Below are positions 6,007 to 9,187 of a stretch of DNA of 9,187 nt, one piece after another. The notes under the pieces were generated by a model. The model did no database searches and was not told the DNA's origin. It saw only the letters and a list, made by a program, of their open reading frames with translations. Numbering within the stretch: the stretch's first letter is position 1; each line of letters opens with the position of its first letter. The DNA is from Verrucomicrobia bacterium GWC2_42_7 (GTDB lineage Bacteria; Verrucomicrobiota; Verrucomicrobiia; Opitutales; GWC2-42-7-A): the NCBI GenBank assembly GCA_001831055.1, contig MIDO01000068.1, positions 10,307 through 19,493 on the forward strand, given 5' to 3'. The translations under genes and the position numbers were made by a program.

Positions 6007-6064
6007 CCTTTTCGGAAAAGGGCTTTGGAAAAAATGCTTTTGGGGGACCAAAAGCATTTTTCCC
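6007..6064 (+). repeat. F2 palindrome upstream of gspE
   Basis: The linker CTCCTTTTCGGAAAAGGG (about 6005-6022) is followed by a hairpin, 6027-6043 with 6048-6063, with 16 paired bases, one bulged A and a GGGA loop (6044-6047). The arms read ATGCTTTTGG/CCAAAAGCAT where other copies have CGCTTTTGG/CCAAAAGCG, a compensated change. No variable hairpin is obvious in 5941-6006. Confidence 0.75.
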
Positions 6065-6117
6065 TAAAAGGACAATATCCCCCTTTCTTTTAAAATCTTC
6101 CCGCCGATTCCAATCCA

Positions 6118-7572
6118 ATGATATACGCAATTGAAATTCCGAGTCAGATTAGTAGTGACGTACTGGCATTAATCCCTGCGCAATGGGCAAGGAAGCATGG
6201 GATATTTCCCATAAAATATTGCCACCGAGAGAAAGAAATTACTATTTTGAAAAAGAATGGATTACAAGAGGAGATTAAGGCAGCGATAGCGTTTCATTTA
6301 CCTTATCGCATACGGTGGCAAGCCATCTCTGGCAATGTCATAGAACGTTTAATCGAAACTTATTACAGCAACTCTGGGAAAAAGCTAGAATCAGCGACAC
6401 AAAGAGATCCTTTTTCCGAAAAAAGCCACCAAGTGGTTGAAATGGTGGAGTTTTTCCTAAAAAAAGCAGTAGAGGCAAGGGCTTCTGATTTGCACTTTGA
6501 GTCAATGCAAGAGGGATTGAAGGTTCGAATGCGGATCGACGGCGCGCTTATAGAGGAGTTGGTCGAAAAAAAAATGGAGAAGGGCATCATTGCGAGAATC
6601 AAAGTTCTGGCCAATTTGGATATCATGGAAATGCGACGCCCGCAAGATGGCAGATTCCAACGCGTACTCAATGGGAAAAAAATGGACTTCCGTGTATCAA
6701 CATTGCCCACTTTCCACGGTGAAAGCGTCGTTTTAAGGGTTTTAGATAAAACACCTTTCGTCTCTGAGTCCTCAAGTGTGGTAATTCCTTCAAAAATACG
6801 TAACGAGTTGGCCTCCATTGCCAATAGCAATAGCGGTCTGTTCCTTGTCACGGGCCCTACGGGTAGCGGAAAAACAACCACCCTCTATGTCACCCTAAGA
6901 ACAATCAATTCTCCAAATTTAAAAATCAACACTATAGAGGATCCCGTTGAATACGAACTTGATGGTATCGTACAAAGCGAAGTAAACCCAGCCATCGATT
7001 TTACCTTTGCCAGTATACTCCGATCCGTATTACGCCACGACCCAGATAAAATTATGATAGGCGAAATCCGCGATGCAGAAACTGCAAAAATCGCCGTACA
7101 AGCCGCATTGACAGGACACTTGGTTATGAGCACCTTGCATACAAATGATGCTCCCAGCACCATCATTCGATTAATGGACCTCGGCATCGAAGCCTATAAA
7201 ATCGCATCCACTTTAAAGGCTGTGTTATCCCAACGACTCTTGCGACAACTTTGCCCCGAATGTAAACAAATATATACCCCACATCCCCAACTCCTAATAA
7301 ACAACCCCTGCAACAGTACCACATCCCTATGCAAAGCAACGGGTTGCAATAAATGCAACCATACAGGTTACAATGGCAGAAAAGTCATTTTCGAGCTCAT
7401 CAAAATGAATCCCCACATCCAATCCTTAATCTCCAAACGCGCCCCCCTCCACGAACTCAAAGATTATCTGAAATCCACCCAACATCAAACCCTCTTCGAT
7501 GTCGCCAGACAATTCCTCGCCCAAGGTATCATCTCCTACGACGACCTCATCAAAAACATCCCGCTGTCTTAG
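6118..7572 (+). CDS. gspE: Type II secretion / type IV pilus assembly ATPase (GspE/PilB family)
   Basis: The 484-residue cytoplasmic hexameric ATPase would power pseudopilus assembly at the inner membrane. Seen: a short N-terminal domain (about 1-100) with IPAQWARKHGIFPI (19-32), the N2 region ASDLHFE (122-128), MRIDG (138-142) and RRPQDGRF (173-180), Walker A GPTGSGKT (246-253), Asp box TIEDPVE (272-278), Walker B IMIGEIRD (312-319), His box TGHLVMSTLHTND (332-344), and a zinc tetracysteine pair, CPEC (379-382) and CNKC (410-413). All catalytic motifs are intact. The length and the short N-terminus suit GspE of Chlamydiae, where it normally sits with gspD and gspF; neither is visible here and the downstream gap holds only repeats. 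GspE is favoured over PilB or PilT, but the pilus alternative cannot be excluded. The ATG has no Shine-Dalgarno; an F2 hairpin ends 54 bp upstream. Confidence 0.92.
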   Translation: MIYAIEIPSQISSDVLALIPAQWARKHGIFPIKYCHREKEITILKKNGLQEEIKAAIAFHLPYRIRWQAISGNVIERLIETYYSNSGKKLESATQRDPFSEKSHQVVEMVEFFLKKAVEARASDLHFESMQEGLKVRMRIDGALIEELVEKKMEKGIIARIKVLANLDIMEMRRPQDGRFQRVLNGKKMDFRVSTLPTFHGESVVLRVLDKTPFVSESSSVVIPSKIRNELASIANSNSGLFLVTGPTGSGKTTTLYVTLRTINSPNLKINTIEDPVEYELDGIVQSEVNPAIDFTFASILRSVLRHDPDKIMIGEIRDAETAKIAVQAALTGHLVMSTLHTNDAPSTIIRLMDLGIEAYKIASTLKAVLSQRLLRQLCPECKQIYTPHPQLLINNPCNSTTSLCKATGCNKCNHTGYNGRKVIFELIKMNPHIQSLISKRAPLHELKDYLKSTQHQTLFDVARQFLAQGIISYDDLIKNIPLS

Positions 7573-7583
7573 GGAAAGAGAGA

Positions 7584-7637
7584 CATTCGGTCACGTACGA
7601 ATGTACGCTCCCTCATATTCACCTCATCCGCCTTCTC
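7584..7637 (-). repeat. R3 repeat, inverted copy
   Basis: On the minus strand this matches the unit at 1440-1490 over about 50 bases, including GGAGCGTAC, the palindrome CGTACATTCGTACG and GACCGAATG. There are two extra bases and several substitutions. In one frame it reads EKADEVNMRERTFVRDRM, resembling the plus-strand unit. It begins about 12 bp after the gspE stop and is not part of any long ORF. Confidence 0.6.
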
Positions 7638-7666
7638 GAGAAATTGAACTGACGTTTTTCAGATAC

Positions 7667-7729
7667 CCCTTCCGAAAAGGAGGGAATCTGTGCTATAATA
7701 ATTTCTTGCAGAACATATTATAGTGCAGA
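7667..7729 (+). repeat. Solo linker plus variable hairpin
   Basis: The linker CCCCTTCCGAAAAGGAGGG is followed by a hairpin in which TCTGTGCTATAATA (7687-7700) pairs with 7716-7729 through 14 positions including two adjacent G-T pairs. Inside is an inner TTC/GAA and the loop TTGCA. No F2 palindrome precedes it. The TATAAT in the stem looks like a -10 box but lacks a suitably spaced -35. Confidence 0.55.
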
Positions 7730-7837
7730 CGTGGTTCAATTTGAATATCTCCCAAAATACCTTCGTTTTTCAGAAAATAGGGCTTTTACAGGTGTCTTTT
7801 TAAAAAAATTCGTTTTCGCTTACCTCCACGCAACAGT

Positions 7838-7891
7838 CTCCTTTTCGGAGGGGGTGAGGGGGAACGCTTTTGGGGGACCAAAAGCGGTTCC
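7838..7891 (+). repeat. F2 palindrome overlapping the 3' end region of rlmN
   Basis: The linker CTCCTTTTCGGAGGGGGTG precedes a hairpin GGGGAACGCTTTTGG (7859-7873) with the loop GGGA (7874-7877) and the arm CCAAAAGCGGTTCC (7878-7891), with one bulge. The rlmN stop codon (7894-7896) directly abuts the right arm. It sits between convergent gspE and rlmN. No clear variable hairpin is seen in 7730-7837. Confidence 0.75.
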
Positions 7892-7893
7892 TC

Positions 7894-8973
7894 CTACCCT
7901 ACTTTTGTTTTAAAAGAAAGTTGGCCACATGCAGCGGCAATGGGATCGCCTTTTTCCAGGCGGATGGTTGCTGAGACATTGGCTGATTTCAAAAACCCAA
8001 TAAATTGCTTTTGAACCGCTGGCATCGGCGCTATCCAAGAAAGGCTTTCGACTTTATTGCAAGGGATAAGGTTGACATGCGCATGCAGGTAATGCGCTAT
8101 TTTTGCCAGTTGTTGAGCTTGTGATAGGGAGTCGTTAAGATCGCGAATGAGAATGTACTCAAGCGTTATCATGCGGCCTCGCTTTTCCGAATACTGCTTG
8201 ATCGCAGGGAACAATTTTTCTAGCGGATACTTGCGATTTATGGGCATGATTTGATTCCTGACCTCATTCGTCGTTCCGTGTAAGCTAATCGCTAGACGAA
8301 ATTGGATTTTTTCGTCTGCTAACTTTTCGATCTCGGGCACCAGGCCTGATGTCGAAACGGTAATCCTTCTTGCTCCAAAACGTAACCCCCAATCACTATT
8401 AATGATCGTGAGGGCTTGTATTAAATTCTGATAATTAGCTAAAGGCTCACCCATGCCCATTACAACGATATTGTCGATCGGAAACCGGTCTGTTTTGCCA
8501 GATTCCTTTTCGATATCCGTTGCAACGGTTAATAATTGGTCGACGATTTCACCAGCCTCGAGGTTGCGCTTAAACCCTGATAACCCAGATGCACAAAAGT
8601 TACACCCATAAGCACACCCTACCTGCGTTGATAGACAGACAGTTACGCGCCCAAAACCCGTTTCATCTTCAACATCTGGAGCCCATAAAGAAACCGTCTC
8701 CACAAGAGAACCATCCCCCAACTGCATCAAATACTTACGCGTCGTATCCTGCGACTTATGGATCTTTATCGGTACCGTCGAACAAAAAACATACTCATCC
8801 TCAAGCTTCTCTCGAAACTCAACCGGCAAATTGGTCATCTCTGCCCAACTACAAGCACGCTTCTTGTACAGCCAATCAGCTACTTGCTTCGCCCGAAACT
8901 TGGGCTGCCCCATCGCAACTACGGCCCCCTCAAGCTCACCTAAGGTCTCCCCATGTATCAATTTCTTCTCCAT
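7894..8973 (-). CDS. rlmN: Dual-specificity RNA methyltransferase RlmN (23S rRNA A2503 / tRNA A37 C2-methyltransferase)
   Basis: The 359-residue radical-SAM enzyme would methylate C2 of A2503 in 23S rRNA and of A37 in some tRNAs. Seen: an N-terminal accessory domain with GQPKFRAKQVADWLY (22-36), the 4Fe-4S motif CxxxCxxC at Cys120, Cys124 and Cys127, GMGEP (173-177) for SAM binding, TVSTSGLVP (205-213) and ISLHG (229-233). The two mechanistic cysteines are present: Cys113, seven residues before the cluster, and Cys349 in the C-terminal AAACGQL, which carries the transferred methyl in E. coli (C355). This arrangement fits RlmN; the resistance enzyme Cfr is less likely because the sequence follows RlmN throughout. 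ATG at 8973 lacks a Shine-Dalgarno; no earlier start is supported. The last codons (KVG then TAG) run up to the F2 palindrome. It is a single gene, convergent with gspE. Confidence 0.96.
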   Translation of the reverse strand: MEKKLIHGETLGELEGAVVAMGQPKFRAKQVADWLYKKRACSWAEMTNLPVEFREKLEDEYVFCSTVPIKIHKSQDTTRKYLMQLGDGSLVETVSLWAPDVEDETGFGRVTVCLSTQVGCAYGCNFCASGLSGFKRNLEAGEIVDQLLTVATDIEKESGKTDRFPIDNIVVMGMGEPLANYQNLIQALTIINSDWGLRFGARRITVSTSGLVPEIEKLADEKIQFRLAISLHGTTNEVRNQIMPINRKYPLEKLFPAIKQYSEKRGRMITLEYILIRDLNDSLSQAQQLAKIAHYLHAHVNLIPCNKVESLSWIAPMPAVQKQFIGFLKSANVSATIRLEKGDPIAAACGQLSFKTKVG

Positions 8974-8999
8974 AATCTTTTTTTAGGAAGGATGTTTGA

Positions 9000-9099
9000 G
9001 GAAAACCCATTTTGGTCCCCCAAAATGAGTTTTCCCCAATCCCCTTTCCGAAAAGGAGATACTTACGCGAAATTAAATTTTTGCAAAATTTATTTTCGC
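9000..9099 (-). repeat. F2 element with variable hairpin upstream of rlmN
   Basis: The F2 hairpin pairs GGAAAACCCATTTTGG (9000-9015) with 9020-9035 with one C/A mismatch; on the minus strand that mismatch is a G-U pair and the loop is GGGA. The linker CCCCTTTCCGAAAAGGAG follows, then a variable hairpin, GCGAAATTAAATTTT (9067-9081) with 9085-9099, 14 of 15 paired with a TGC loop. It starts 27 bp upstream of the rlmN start codon. Confidence 0.8.
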
Positions 9100-9120
9100 A
9101 CAAAAGTGTTTCTTGACGAT

Positions 9121-9187
9121 GCCGGAACCCCTTTCTTTTGAGGTATAGTTAAACAGATTGAGAATAAAGGCGCGGAAAACCTTCTTT
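9121..9187 (+). repeat. F1 element entering the right edge, preceded by an F1 fragment
   Basis: GGAACCCCTTTCTTTTGAGG (9125-9144) resembles half of the divergent F1 hairpin at 4638. It is followed by TATAGTTAAACAGATTGAG and then GGCGCGGAAAACCTTCTTT up to the edge, which matches the left end and first hairpin arm of F1. The second arm and variable hairpin would lie outside the window. Confidence 0.55.

Noticed and set aside
5692..6057. Minus-strand 121-codon ORF
   Set aside because: It overlaps the Minf_1886 start in another frame and otherwise consists of F2 repeat sequence.
7694..7700. TATAATA as a -10 box
   Set aside because: It forms one arm of an inverted repeat, has no suitably spaced -35 and no gene follows.
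7353..7723. Overlapping plus-strand ORFs of 99 and 74 codons
   Set aside because: They are shadows of the gspE 3' end plus repeat sequence, with no protein-like conservation.
9113..9149. Promoter TTGACG with TATAGT
   Set aside because: The 25-bp spacing is too long, and both boxes lie in repeat fragments.

Overview
The window looks like a bacterial chromosome segment with moderate to low GC. Genes mostly lack clear Shine-Dalgarno sequences, several tRNA genes are scattered, and the set of genes is housekeeping-like. A Minf_1886-type protein (known to me mainly from the Planctomycetes-Verrucomicrobia-Chlamydiae group) and a short type II secretion ATPase fit a Chlamydia-like (Chlamydiales) organism. 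This assignment is tentative because no rRNA or lineage-specific marker is present.

Layout: (1) 1-416 is the 3' end of an unrecognised gene. (2) 417-1955 holds four tRNAs, Val(CAC) on the minus strand and Gly(TCC), Pro(CGG) and Ile2/Met(CAT) on the plus strand, set among repeats. (3) 1956-3290 is rarA/mgsA, an AAA+ ATPase of replication-fork maintenance. (4) 3291-3630 is packed with palindromic repeats between convergent rarA and asd. (5) 3631-4596 is asd (minus), aspartate-semialdehyde dehydrogenase. (6) 4597-5341 holds a repeat, tRNA-Lys(CTT), tRNA-Thr(TGT) and more repeats. (7) 5342-5797 is a Minf_1886-family protein (minus). (8) 5798-6117 holds repeats. (9) 6118-7572 is a gspE/pilB-type secretion ATPase. 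(10) 7573-7893 holds repeats. (11) 7894-8973 is rlmN (minus), a radical-SAM rRNA/tRNA methyltransferase. (12) 8974-9187 holds repeats, one running off the right edge. The five complete or partial proteins do not form one operon; each is a single transcription unit.

The striking content is between the genes. Nearly every intergenic gap carries a modular palindromic element. Each element has a family-specific hairpin (family F1, built on AACCTTTCTTTT/AAAAGAAAGGTT, or family F2, built on CGCTTTTGGGGGACCAAAAGCG), a short conserved linker, and then a second long hairpin whose sequence differs from copy to copy while remaining self-complementary. F1 copies also have outer inverted repeats that match each other within a copy. 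F2 hairpins are closed by GGGA, a GNRA-type tetraloop. A third repeat (R3) has copies at 1364, 1437 and, inverted, 7584. It is partly palindromic and reads as similar peptides in one frame. Such conserved structure with changing sequence is the best candidate for an undescribed system here, whether a mobile MITE-like family, bidirectional terminators or structured RNAs.
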